DNA from: Ridgeia piscesae
Taxonomy: Eukaryota > Annelida > Polychaeta > Sabellida > Siboglinidae
Assembly (NCBI GenBank): GCA_025642075.2
Contig: JAODUO010000439.1
Coordinates: forward strand, 302,001-366,000
Reading direction: 5' to 3'
DNA: 64,000 nt
Position numbers and translations under genes: made by a program. The notes below the pieces were generated by a model. It was not told the DNA's origin. It made no database searches and saw only the letters and a list, made by a program, of their open reading frames with translations. Of this stretch, positions 24,541 to 54,280 are shown piece after piece. Numbering within the stretch: the first letter of the stretch is position 1; the number at the start of each line of letters is the position of its first letter.

Positions 24541-26780
24541 TGTTCTTGTTCTTGTTCTTGCCTGATGTTCGAAATCCCATTTCGCAAAGAATGTCCGGAA
24601 CTCTTCCAACACGTACTTAGGTCACTTATCGCTCACGACCACATATGATATGCCAAAACTAGCAGTGTAACTTCAGCAGTTTAATCACACTTCTTGTGGT
24701 TGTTGAGTTCATTCTTCCCAGAAGTTGCTTGTATAGTCGACTATGACTTGATAGTCTCGTCCTTCCCAGCTGAACACGTCTACACCAACTTTCTCCCATT
24801 GTAGCGTCGGTGTTTCGTGTGGTATGAGGGTTTCTTTCTGTTGCGACCTCTCATACGATCTGCATGCCTCTCAGTTCTCAACGACTTGTCTAATGTCTGC
24901 CGCCATGTTCGGTAAATAAAGACATTCTCGTGCTCTTCGTATACATTTTCCACTCCCAGGTGTGATCTGTGGAGACATTTCTTCGTGAGTTTCGGCATTC
25001 CCTCGGGAATAACAACTCGTTCTCTGCGGAATATCAGTCCGTCGCTGACAGCGAGTTCATCTCTCATGCTGAAGTATGCATGGACATTGTCTGGTACTTC
25101 ATGCATCGACTCTTGCCAACCTCGCTAAATCACATGTTTCAACATCAGCAATGTCTCATCCCTGTCCGGGCGCACTGTGCTGATTGGTAGATGCCTTACA
25201 GCATTCGCAGCACCGAAGTTGCCTGTACCTGGACTGTGCGATGGTATGACCTTGAGAGTGCAACTGCAATATATATCTCTTTCCCTTTGTGGTATACGAC
25301 TTCAGTGTCGTACTGCAGTATGCGAAGGAACATTCCTTACAGTCTCATTGGTGCTTTGTGTAGCGGTTTCTTCACGATCATTTCTAGTGGCTTGTGAGCA
25401 CTGTGTACGATTGTTCTTCTCCCGAACGTATACTGATGGAAACGTTCCAACGCGAATACAATGGTCAGACATTCTTTCTCGATTTGAGCAAATCGAGTTT
25501 CTTTGCTGGTGAGCGCACGACATGGCATACCCAATGGGTTTCCCGTTCTGAAGGAGTGCAACTCCCGGTCCTCTTTCACTAGCGTCACATTCTACGACTG
25601 ATTCGCTGTGCGGGTCGTAGTACGCAAGAACGGGGTTCTCCGTCATAAGCTTCTTTACTTTCGCCAATACTTCGTCTTGTTCTTTGGTCCACTGCCATAC
25701 GGCACGTCAGGCTGAGTCTCCTGACGGGTCCATGGCGCTGGAGAGGCAGGTAGGAACATTGATAAGTGTCCTACTGTTCACTGCAACCTCTGAATGCCCT
25801 TGACATCTGTCGGACTTTCCATCTTGAGGATTGCCTCTATCTTCATGTCGTTGGGTTTCAAACCATCAGTGGACATACAGTGTCCCATGAAGTTGAGTTT
25901 ATCCAGTCTGAACTCGCATTTGTTCCTATTCGGCTTCATGCCTGTTTCGCGACATCTCTGCAGCAACAATCTAAACTTTTTTTCATGATCTTCTTCATCG
26001 CGCCCGAACACCACTATGTCATCGGCGACACATGCGACTCCGTCCAAACCATCCAGTATTTGGTTCAATTTCCTCTGGAAGATCTTTGCACTAAAATTCA
26101 TTCCCAATGGTAGACGGTTCCATCGGTATCTACCGATGGTGGTGAGCCTACTGCCTTCGTGATTGAACTTTGGTTGCACCACTCAGTCGGCTTCTCGAAT
26201 GAACATATGACTTCCCTCTCAACCATTCTGTCAAGCTTAGTTTTTGAAATTTAACGGATTTGTCGTTCATCCACATTTGGGCGTATTTTGTATCTGCCTT
26301 TATACAGGGCTATGATGGATTCTTCATCGGTGCGTCCACACTTATCCACCGTATGAATCCTCTTGTTTCCCATCTTGCTGCTGTTTAAGAAGTGGTTTCT
26401 TCCTCTGCATCTTCTACACGTTCTCCCCCATGCCGGGCAACTGTGGGTGAGTTTGTCCACAGAATTTGCACGTGCGTGTAGAGTCACCATCACTGTATGT
26501 GGCGTTTTGTCTTCGCTGCATTGTCCTGTGACTGCGTGAATTGCCAGGTTTCCAAGCTGAATTTTGTCTGTCAGCATCACCAGAATGATAACCACTTTGA
26601 AGTAGGTGTTTTCGCGTTCCTGCGACGTAGACACTCATGACAATTCTATCTCTGATAAGTGAGTCACTCAGACAATTACAGAAGTTGCATGATTTTGCGA
26701 GATTTCGTATCTCGGCCAGGTATGAATTCCTCGGTACCCTGGTTTCTTCTGTTGACAACGTACCGCTCATAATACGTTTA
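24539..26780 (-). pseudogene. Decayed Ty3/gypsy retrotransposon (second, older copy)
   Basis: Reading the minus strand from right to left: a gag end with SLIRDRIV and a zinc-knuckle start CKFCGQTHP (26770-26414); reverse transcriptase with YRWNRLPLGM and VADDIVVFG (26182-25778); RNase H with VVECDASERG (25667-25302); the integrase zinc-binding region with IPEGMPKLTKK and LHRSHLGVE (25106-24780); then an integrase core trace with VDYTSNFW and WDFEH down to about 24560. The order is normal for gypsy, but the frame is broken many times. The left end stops at a (TTCTTG)n tract, and no LTRs are recognised. It is inactive. Confidence 0.85.
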
Positions 26781-26792
26781 TTTCATCTCACC

Positions 26793-26796
<4 letters not shown>

Positions 26797-26823
<27 letters not shown>
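26797..26823. repeat. Short (TA)n tract
   Basis: Perfect TA run next to the right side of the decayed gypsy element. Confidence 0.85.
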
Positions 26824-26829
<6 letters not shown>

Positions 26830-27094
26830 AAAATTTATACTTATATATATTTCCTTGTAATAATATAATTTATAAAAAATCTGACACCTGTCGGTCCCAT
26901 AACGGTGAGGAGCACTGCCAGCTGATATGGCTTTTCCTGCCGATCGAGTCTTGTGATCAGAGTGTAGTTGTTCAATAAACGTCTAAGCATTTTCCATTCT
27001 GTGATCCTGGGGCTTGGTTTCACCTAGGCCTATAAAAACCGGACGCTGTTCCGAAAAATCCCTCGAATATCGAAACATACAATCATTTGGCGTT

Positions 27095-27330
27095 TATAAT
27101 TTAACACACTAAACGTCACGAGAACGACGTGCGAAACGGACCCCATAATAATTGAAACTTCACTATCATTTGTAATACTGTTTTCACTGTAGGATCATCT
27201 ACTCCGTCTATCCAAGACGGAGTAGATGATCCTACAGTGAAAACAGTACTACAAATGATAGTGAAGTTTCAATTATTATGGGGTCCGTTTCGCACGTCGT
27301 TCTCGTGACGGTTTAGTGTGTTAAATTATA
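27095..27330. repeat. Near-perfect 236-bp palindrome (hairpin element)
   Basis: The left arm 27095-27209 and right arm 27215-27330 are inverted copies separated by five bases (atcca). By eye the arms differ by one substitution and one inserted base. The outer edges read TATAATTTAACACACTAAAC and its complement, so a TA-containing target duplication is possible. No coding frame. It ends about 300 bp upstream of the protease signal-peptide exon. Confidence 0.93.
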
Positions 27331-27368
27331 CTGATACTTTTCGTGAACGTTTCTCTGTAATTAACGTA

Positions 27369-27402
27369 CACGGTTTAATATATGTTTCATGCATATTAAA
27401 CC
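27369..27402. repeat. Short palindrome
   Basis: GGTTTAATAT and ATATTAAACC arms separated by about 11 bases, just beyond the large palindrome. Possibly a coincidental AT-rich hairpin. Confidence 0.6.
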
Positions 27403-27631
27403 AGTAATCTAGATTTGCGCTGCATTACTTAGAAATATACGCCAAAGAACACAATGTAACGGGCGTGTGTCGATGGTTAGGACTTCACGCGAGTCCACAA
27501 ACCTGTAACCGATTAGACTTCGTCTCTGATTTTTGACACCGACCCTCGACGTATGGACTGACTTTGGCAACTTCCCCGGCATACAAGGATGCAACGATCA
27601 GATAACGTCAACTGTAACTTTGACTGCGACT

Positions 27632-46597
<18,966 letters not shown>

Positions 46598-46663
46598 ACC
46601 CGGGAACTGACAGTGTAATGTCGTACGGTCAATTAGCAAGTCAAGTTCGTGTATCATAGAAAC

Positions 46664-46669
46664 AATAAA
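46664..46669 (+). promoter_or_regulatory. Poly(A) signal of the serine protease gene
   Basis: AATAAA 67 nt after the stop codon, a normal distance. Confidence 0.75.
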
Positions 46670-46790
46670 ATATTTACCCAGTTTTATCAGGTGTGGAGTC
46701 TGTGTGCGTCAGAATTCATATAGAATGACGAAACTTTCCATAAATATCTTTTATAGTTGTGGGTGCAATGCCTGCATGAGTCTGTATCAA

Positions 46791-46822
46791 CACACCCACC
46801 ACATCACCCACCCACCCACCCA

Positions 46823-46913
<91 letters not shown>
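46791..46913. repeat. (CCCA)n, (CGCA)n and (CA)n microsatellite block
   Basis: Three adjacent simple repeats just downstream of the protease gene. Arg/Thr/His-rich or Cys/Val-rich frames over it are artefacts. Confidence 0.95.
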
Positions 46914-46916
<3 letters not shown>

Positions 46917-46919
46917 ACT

Positions 46920-47370
46920 GCTGAGATTAGTGAGGATGCGTAGACACCAGCATCACTGTTTCTGCCGTTCATCAAACATTATGAAGGGGTAGCCACTGTT
47001 ATTAAGACAATGCAATGGAAATCTTTGAATTTGTAGAAGTTGGCTCCACTGTTGTATTGCGATTTGTTTCCCATCCGTACCAACTAGCAATTAGGAAAAC
47101 TCCATTTCTCTTCAAAGTCAGCAGTAATTGCATTGTAGTGTTTAAAACCTGCAACAAAGTTGTTTACTATAATATGTACCACAATTAAATGTGTTCCCCC
47201 GTTATGGGCTCCAGCATATGAACCCGATGACAACACTCATGTGGAGAACTCTTTGGTGTGGATGAGCAGCTGCAGTCAACAGGATGACACTTGTTTCAAC
47301 TGTCAACAACACCCAGTCAATCACCCACATTACAGTCACACTTGCATGCACAAGCAGCAACTCTACAGTC
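46920..47370. other. Non-coding, nothing recognised
   Basis: No exon or element end could be supported between the microsatellite block and the LINE fragment. Confidence 0.5.
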
Positions 47371-47885
47371 ACTTTCATCAGCTAATTCCTGTAGCAATTG
47401 TTGTAGTTCATGTGGTGTATTAGCGCACATGAGTATGTCGTCGGCGAAGCGATGTTGACGAAGATATTCGCTGCCTATCTTCAAGCCGCTGGTTTCCCAA
47501 GTCAGTCGTCGGAATATGCTTTCGAGTGCTGCCGTAAACAGCTTGGGGAATATGATATCTCCCTCTTCGGATGTTGATCTTGTTGCTGTCTTTGTGTAGA
47601 GGACTGTCATCGAGCTGTTGGTGTAGATTTCCTTCAGGAGTTCGACGTATACATCTTCTATCCTCTGTTCTTGAAGCGAGGTCAGTACTGGTTGAGTTTC
47701 CACTGAGTCGAAGGCTTTCTCGTAGTCGACGAATGCGATGCAGAGTGGGATATTATATTCTCAGCACTTCTCCTTCAGTTGGTTTACGACGTGGATCTGG
47801 TCTGTCGTTGAGTATCTGCTTCTGAATCCAGCTATCTCTCGTGGCTGATTTTCATCGAGTGCCTTCTCTAGCCTTTTGTATTTCT
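47371..47885 (-). pseudogene. Non-LTR retrotransposon (RTE-like) reverse transcriptase fragment
   Basis: Minus strand: RLEKALDENQPRE, QIHVVNQLKEKC, then CIAFVDYEKAFDSVETQ (polymerase motif A), LKEIYTNSSMTV, FPKLFTAALESIFRRLTWET, and HRFADDILMCANTPHEL (motif with the catalytic aspartates) up to LLQELADES. The fragment has several disruptions and no ends. Typical of the endonuclease/reverse-transcriptase LINEs common in marine invertebrates. Confidence 0.88.
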
Positions 47886-47889
47886 ATGT

Positions 47890-48710
47890 CATAATCGGCA
47901 AAACACGAAGGTCATTACGCCAATATGGGGTCATTACGCCGATGTGGGAAATGTTGATTATACGTAATCTAAATTAAATCAACACGTATTTATACATTTT
48001 CTTTTGAGGCCCTTTATGAGTTGTATTTAAATAAATAAAAAAAGTTACATTTACAAGGAATGCATTTGTTAGCATAACATGTTATATTTCCATCTGAGCG
48101 TGTGTATACACTTGGTGCATGCATTTTTCTGTGTTGCTTATGATAGTGTCTTTCTAAATTTGTCAAATGTGTGACATACCTTTACATAATCTGTATAGGT
48201 TGCTGTACGTGTTACCTAAATGAACAAACAAAAATGACAGCCATTAAACAAATCAATTTCATATTATTGTTTATGCAAGCTAACGTCAGGAGTATGCACT
48301 ATGTTTATCGTTTCATACGTGATGTAACGCATTTAAAGACATGAAAACCTGATCAGTTGCAAAAATAAAATTAGTATATATTTAAATTGTATTTTAATTC
48401 ACAATGTAACACTTGAAGTAAAATGTTATTTAAATTATACAAAACTTTGAAAATAACAGTAATACATTTACCCACTTGCTACTAATAACCTGACGGTAAC
48501 TTTTAATAAGCATAAATTGTCCTTATTATCATATCTTGCCGATCTGGTAGTAGTAGACAAACACGTTCTTGTATCATGTCGAAATAGTGAGGTTCCATCC
48601 TCATGAAACTTGTATTGTTCTGGGGATTTGTAGTGTTTTCGTATCAAATGTCAGTGTCCTTTGTTAAACAATGAGCCTATTATTTATCAACCAAAATTAA
48701 TATATGTGTG
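47890..48710. other. AT-rich non-coding stretch
   Basis: Includes a two-copy tandem of about 20 bp at 47909-47948 (ggtcattacgccaatatgg / ggtcattacgccgatgtgg). Nothing else recognised. Confidence 0.5.
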
Positions 48711-48721
48711 TGTGTGTTCTT

Positions 48722-49040
48722 AGGAGTGCAGCCAGAAAGTGGCTGGTGCGCCCCACTGTGAAACCATCGGCAGCAACGGAGGCAGAAGTCACAGTGACAT
48801 CAGAAATGCCAGAGGAAACCGAACTCCATCCCGTTGAAGGAACTTATGATGACAACACCAACATGACATTTACAGTAGAGCAAATTCGGGCCTGGGCTGA
48901 ATCCGTTGTACATCTTGTGGAAACACAACCTGGCGTCTTTGGTCCAGCCGTTGACAAACTAACGGAGCGATGGCCAAAGTTAAATCATAGCCAGAAGGCC
49001 TGTTGGCTCAGCACCAGACCGGCAGACATGCACAGGCGCA
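48722..49040 (+). CDS. Candidate exon of an unrecognised gene
   Basis: An open stretch after TTCTTAG encodes about 105 residues of unremarkable, protein-like composition: RKWLVRPTVKPSAATEAEVT, an acidic part (MPEETELHPVEGTYDDNTN), then FTVEQIRAWAESVVHLVE and ERWPKLNHSQKACWLS. A donor-like AAGTGGGT occurs near 49037. After that the frame enters a GAACGCAC repeat. I do not recognise the family. It could equally be a transposon gene fragment. Confidence 0.3.
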
Positions 49041-49149
49041 AGTGGGTCACACGCACGAACGCACGCACGAACGCACGCACGAACGCACGTCATTGCCTAT
49101 CTTACTGTTTCACTCATAAAGTAAAGAAACACATAAATAATTAATCGAA

Positions 49150-49665
49150 TAAACCTACACATGTAACACACCATACAAAGTGAGTTCGTATTCATATATA
49201 ATCAATGTCTAAACATGGATCTGTATTCCAGGTATAGCCAGTCAACGATATTGCATGTGTTTGTATCATTACAAGGAAGATGGCCATTTCTGGATGGGTA
49301 TTAATGGTATTTTTAATACCTGCTACATTCACGTGAAGGCTGAAGGCCAAGGAAGTGTGCAATTGGATCAGGAAGATCCAGCCACAACTACGGAAAAAAA
49401 GAGAGTCTGAAGCAAGGTTCCAGTGTACCATCAAAGCTCAAACGTTAGAATCTGGTCTGAACGCATGCACGATTTCGAATGTTTCTCTTGGCAAGACACA
49501 TTCCGCAAAGAAAAGGTGGGCCACTTTGCAAATGTATGTGACTCATATGAAGACACTGCAATGGCGATATTGTTATATATATTCTTTAAATACCAGTTGC
49601 CTGCTGGTTTCAATACAGCACACTTATAAATAGTACATCGCAGGTTTGTAATAGTACTCCACTAC
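49150..49665. other. No gene assigned
   Basis: Contains two overlapping short open frames (49355-49633, 49423-49629) without recognisable motifs or clear splice sites; they may belong with the preceding candidate exon, but this is unsupported. Confidence 0.4.
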
Positions 49666-49671
49666 AAAGTC

Positions 49672-50075
49672 ACATGGTCTTCCACTACCAAGTCACATGT
49701 TCTTCCAATACCAAATCACATGCTCTTCCACTACCAAGTCACATGCTTTTCCACTACCAAGTCACATGCTCCTCCACTATAAAGTCACATGCTCTTCCAC
49801 TACCAAGTCACATGCTCTTCCACTACCAAGTCACATGTTCTTCCACTACCAAGTCACATGTTCTTCCACTACCAAGTCACATGTTTTTCCCAAACTCCCA
49901 AAAGTCACATGTTCTTCCAATACCAAATCACATGCTTTTCCACTACCAAGTCACATGCTCTTCCACTACCAAGTCACATGTTCTTCCACTACCAAGTCAC
50001 ATGCTCTTCCAATACCAAATCACATGCTCTTCCACTACCAAGTCACATGCTCTTCTAATACCAAATCACATGCTC
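49672..50075. repeat. 23-bp minisatellite, about 17 copies
   Basis: Unit cacatgctcttccactacc plus aagt. Main variants are gttcttcc for gctcttcc and caatacca for cactacca; one unit near 49882-49905 is longer (caaactcccaaaag). All three frames stay open because of the unit's composition; none is called a gene. Confidence 0.93.
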
Positions 50076-50084
50076 CTCACCACC

Positions 50085-51245
50085 CACACCTTTGCTCCAT
50101 TTTGTCTCATGCATCAAGTTGCAGGATTGTTTAATTTTCAGGTTAGTAATACTAAAATAATAATACTTCATGACGGTGATATATTTCTATGTTGTTAATG
50201 CATTTCTATTTTAACCTTTTAATGGAAATCTTTATAGTACTGTAATGCGCCACTGATTTGGTTTGTTTGCTAGATTTATGGAGCAGACCAATTATGTTAG
50301 ATTATTAATAATATTATTACTGTTTTAATGATCAGTGATTAGCAATTATTTCCGGGTGAAATGTGAAAGCTCTTGTTTATCCCTGTGATTCGTGATGAGG
50401 TTCAACAACGTGAAGCATGATTTAAAATATATTTTTCTTGAGAACCGTGTTTGAGGTATCACTTTCATAATACAAATACGCCAATATGCACAGTGCAGTG
50501 GTACTTTTAAAAGCGGTAATTAATACCGGTGTGGCAGTTCGGCTGATGTTTTCAGAGTTGATAATTATTGATGTACTCGTGTATGACAGATGTTATTGCA
50601 TGCATATATTCTAAAATTATTGTTACGTTCATACAAATGAATGCTACAAATAAGCAAAAACGACATGTGATGTTAATACAGGTATACATTATAGCACTTT
50701 CACTGCAGTGAACATTATATTTTTGGCGGCGAGTTGAATTGTCATTTGCATGATTGACGACGAGTTGGTTTGCGTCTAGATTATTGCTTCACTGGATTTC
50801 TAAACCAAGATATACAAATTACCTCACATAATCGTACGACATTTGATAAATTGAATGAAGACTATGACATGCAAACTAAATAACATAAGTGTTTCAGCAT
50901 TCTACATATAATAACTGTACAGTATCGGAACACGAATTGTATACATATTTATATTAAAGTACGTGTGCTTATTTACAAGTCAAGACGGCATAAGCCAATA
51001 TATATCCATATATGGCATAGCTGCGATGTCGTCACTGCTCCATTTCGTACCTCTACACAGAGGAGAGCGTAGCGTTGACAAACTCGGTTTAGGTTTTGAT
51101 TTTCGCTGCCTGGAATCAGTGACCTCCACACATAGCCGCATGTCCACCCGACACTGTCTGAACGTGTGGCAGTAGAAGACCATCCCACATAGACATCATA
51201 CATGCTGCATTGTCGTATGACATTGCCTGGTAGTGTATCAGGCCT
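50085..51245. other. Non-coding, nothing recognised
   Basis: AT-rich; no exon or element boundary could be supported. Confidence 0.5.
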
Positions 51246-51254
51246 GTTCACTAC

Positions 51255-51255
<1 letters not shown>

Positions 51256-51338
<83 letters not shown>
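51256..51338. repeat. (TA)n microsatellite
   Basis: About 80 bp of TA immediately before a LINE fragment. Confidence 0.95.
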
Positions 51339-51340
<2 letters not shown>

Positions 51341-51344
51341 TGTA

Positions 51345-51990
51345 TATAATGATGTGATCGGCGAGACTTACAGAACAGGATTGCCAATGGACAGTTTGCA
51401 TGCAGATGATCTGCCCCTCGCTGTGGAGTCCGTGAAAGAACTGGAAGAGAAAGTGCGTCAATGGCAGGGAGCTCTAGAGATGAAATTAAAGGGCTCAATA
51501 CACCAAAGAAAGAAGTTTCAGTAGGTTCGAGAGGAGCGACACAAAAAGCTGAATCAAGGTAATGGATAACTACGGAGAGAAGTTAGATCCAGTCACCGTA
51601 CCTATGATTTGAAACGTGTGATACAGGAGGACGGTGGCTGTGAAAAGGCTCTGAGGGTAACAGTCAAGACAGCCTGGCAGAAGTGATATGAACTCGGTGG
51701 AGTCATGTATGACGTCAAGTTAAGACATAGGTTAAAGAACAAGATCTTTTGCAGTCGTCCAGCCAGTACGTATGTATGGAGAGGAGATATGGGCCCTGAA
51801 GAGAAAGGAACTAATCATGAGAAATGATATGAGGATGATATAGAGGGGTGATGAACATCTCGCCAAGTGGACATAACACAAATTAGGCCATAGCAGGAGT
51901 TGAGTGAATAGAGGAGGAATTGAGAGATGGCTGGCTTCATTGGTATTGCCAAGTGCAGAGAAAAGAAAAAGATCACTACCTGAGAAAAAC
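51345..51990 (+). pseudogene. LINE reverse transcriptase fragment, C-terminal part
   Basis: GLPMDSLHADDLPLAVESVK and ELEEKVRQW match the catalytic ADD region and what follows it. Further on come HRTYDLKRVIQEDGGCEKAL, KLRHRLKNKIF and a YVWRGDMG trace near 51780. Stops and frameshifts are frequent. It belongs to a different LINE lineage from the CR1-like copy in the protease intron. Confidence 0.75.
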
Positions 51991-51999
51991 TGCATAATT

Positions 52000-53100
52000 G
52001 CATAATTTAGAATTAGGAATACGGATAGGTATTACTTTTAAGTTGGTTTACACGACATATTTCAAATATCAAAGCCTTGTGGTCTGCCCAGAGTAGCCAG
52101 GCAAGAGGCTGCAACATTCTCTCTGCAACCGCCACAAAACGAATCCCCACTCAAACCATGTCCAACGCAAGTTTCTACAAGAAACAAAAGCGTTCCAACA
52201 ATGCGCTGTGGTTGTAGACAATAAAAGAACTACCAACTTCGTGTAATGCTGTTTTGAGGAAGTCATGAACCAAGAATCTACAGAGCATTGCCGATGAGAA
52301 AGTCTAAGTACGCAGGTGGCCGCACAGAGAAATGTCATACGGCGAGCGTACCATAACAAGTAAAGGTGGTTGAACTGGTTGCTTCAACGGACACATTCGT
52401 AGAAGACTTCCAGGAAGAATTCCAAAGTTTATGGGAATACTCATTCCGTACAATACATAGTATGAGGAAATACACCCCCCCCCACTTAGGCAATGAACTA
52501 TACAAATGGATTATAAAGAAAATTATATCTGTTTGTATCATGATGGAATTGGGGCAGCCTATTACGACAGAAACCAGGTTTCTCTTCAGCCTGGTCATTC
52601 ACTACAGCGACAAAGATCTTACAACGAGGCATTTAAGTGTTATTAGCGTGAGGCTAGACGAACGGGATGATTGCAATAAAAACAACTGTTTTCATTCAGG
52701 CCATACAATCTAAGCCACAACACATGTTGCCAAAGTTCGGATGACACACTCACCATAATCAACATATCGAAGCAAATCAGTGGTAATCCTATTGTCGCAT
52801 CGCCGATAGATGTTTAGAACTTCCGCCGATAGATGTTTAGAACTTCCGGAAAGGCCCATGTGGTGTGGTGGAAGAGGGTAGTCAAAGCGTAGGCTGAAAC
52901 TGATGTTTGTTACGTTAATATCGATCCCGTTGAATACCTCAGACCCTGAAACAAATCTACCAAGTTCTGGTATTAATCGGAAATATACATAACAATATAC
53001 AGTTAGCTAATTTCTCTTGAAAATTGTGTAACCATACATCCTTACTCACAATTACATTCTTGGTCGTTCTCAATAACTCTAATTTGGTAGTATTGTGCTG
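52000..53100. other. No gene assigned
   Basis: Holds an exact 23-bp tandem duplication at 52802-52849 (gccgatagatgtttagaac plus ttcc). An open plus-strand frame 52366-52713 has no known motif and is not called. Confidence 0.5.
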
Positions 53101-53124
53101 GTAAGTTGGCGATGAAATGGCTTC

Positions 53125-53300
53125 ACAACATACTGTGGAGACGTTCAATTTCAACCGAAAAATGGTTTGCGAGGACCATTTCACCGAGGACTCTTTCAAG
53201 GTATAGAAATCAGGTTGCTGGGACTTTGGTTGAAAGACGACTGTTGAAAGAAGATGCTGTCCCCACTGAATTCATGCATAGAACGAAAAGTCCGGGGCCG
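53125..53300 (+). pseudogene. THAP zinc-finger domain remnant
   Basis: KMVCEDHFTEDSF (53159-53200) is the second Cys/His half of a THAP domain, and RRLLKEDAVPTEF (53236-53274) its C-terminal AVPT signature. The two lie in different frames (2 then 0), so at least one frameshift sits near 53200. The first Cys pair was not found. THAP domains occur in P-element-type transposases and in host transcription factors; the break favours transposon debris. Confidence 0.65.
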
Positions 53301-53479
53301 ATCGGTGCTAAACCTATGGCTACGCGAAGAGTGATCTTCGCAAACGGGACGAAGAGAAGGCATGTAAATACTACAAATGGGGTACTAGAATATCATTCAA
53401 TGTATTTCCTGTATAATAATGAAAATCAAGTATTAGTCAAATATTCACTGCGCGACGGTGGACTGGAATAATTAGTTGG

Positions 53480-54280
53480 ATAAATGATTTGTTTATGTTT
53501 GAAAGGTGGGCGATAATAAAAGTTTACTAAGCTCCATCGAACCGACCAAGTCCAACTAGACATTCGCTATAGGTCCTGTAAGGGATCACGATACATGGCA
53601 GACTCCGCACGACTGGAGCTGATTGGGGAATGGACACAAGAATAATATTCTAACGATGGGTGACAGTTGTAGCTTTCAACTGATCTGTACTTTTAGGAAA
53701 ATCAGGTCATAAATATATTTGTTATACCTTTCTTATCTTTAATATCCGATTTAATATTGAGTTTACCACACTATCATAGACATATAGCGATTTACGTAGT
53801 GCAGATAATAAGACACGATTTTAGGCCGTATGTCACGGTGTGTCTTTTACGGGATTTGCATTTTACATTGCTGTACCTTGTGGTTTCGATAAGCACTTAT
53901 ATCTGACAAGTTGTCTAAATGCACATAATCATAACACATGTATACGTTTGCCTCAAACAGGTTGTACTGCGCGAAAAATGGCACTCTTCATTATTAGTCA
54001 AGATCGCCAAACACAAGTACTAGCCAGCAATGCCATGGCAACCACCATAATAATCGATTAACATTCATGATTTCCGTGGTCATTGTCACCGGCAAAGTGC
54101 TCCATTGCTTCTGCTTGTAATAATCCTTCGGACACTATAACTGAAATACGCTATTTGGGAACAGTTCAATTATCAAAACCAAACACAAAACAAAGTCCTA
54201 TATGTTAACATGGAGAATATGGACTTTCTGCCCCAACTGCCCCCAGCCTTGTTTTCGCGCGCGAGACTTACACGCCCTAT
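53480..54280. other. Non-coding, nothing recognised
   Basis: No supported feature between the THAP remnant and the long inverted-repeat element. Confidence 0.5.
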
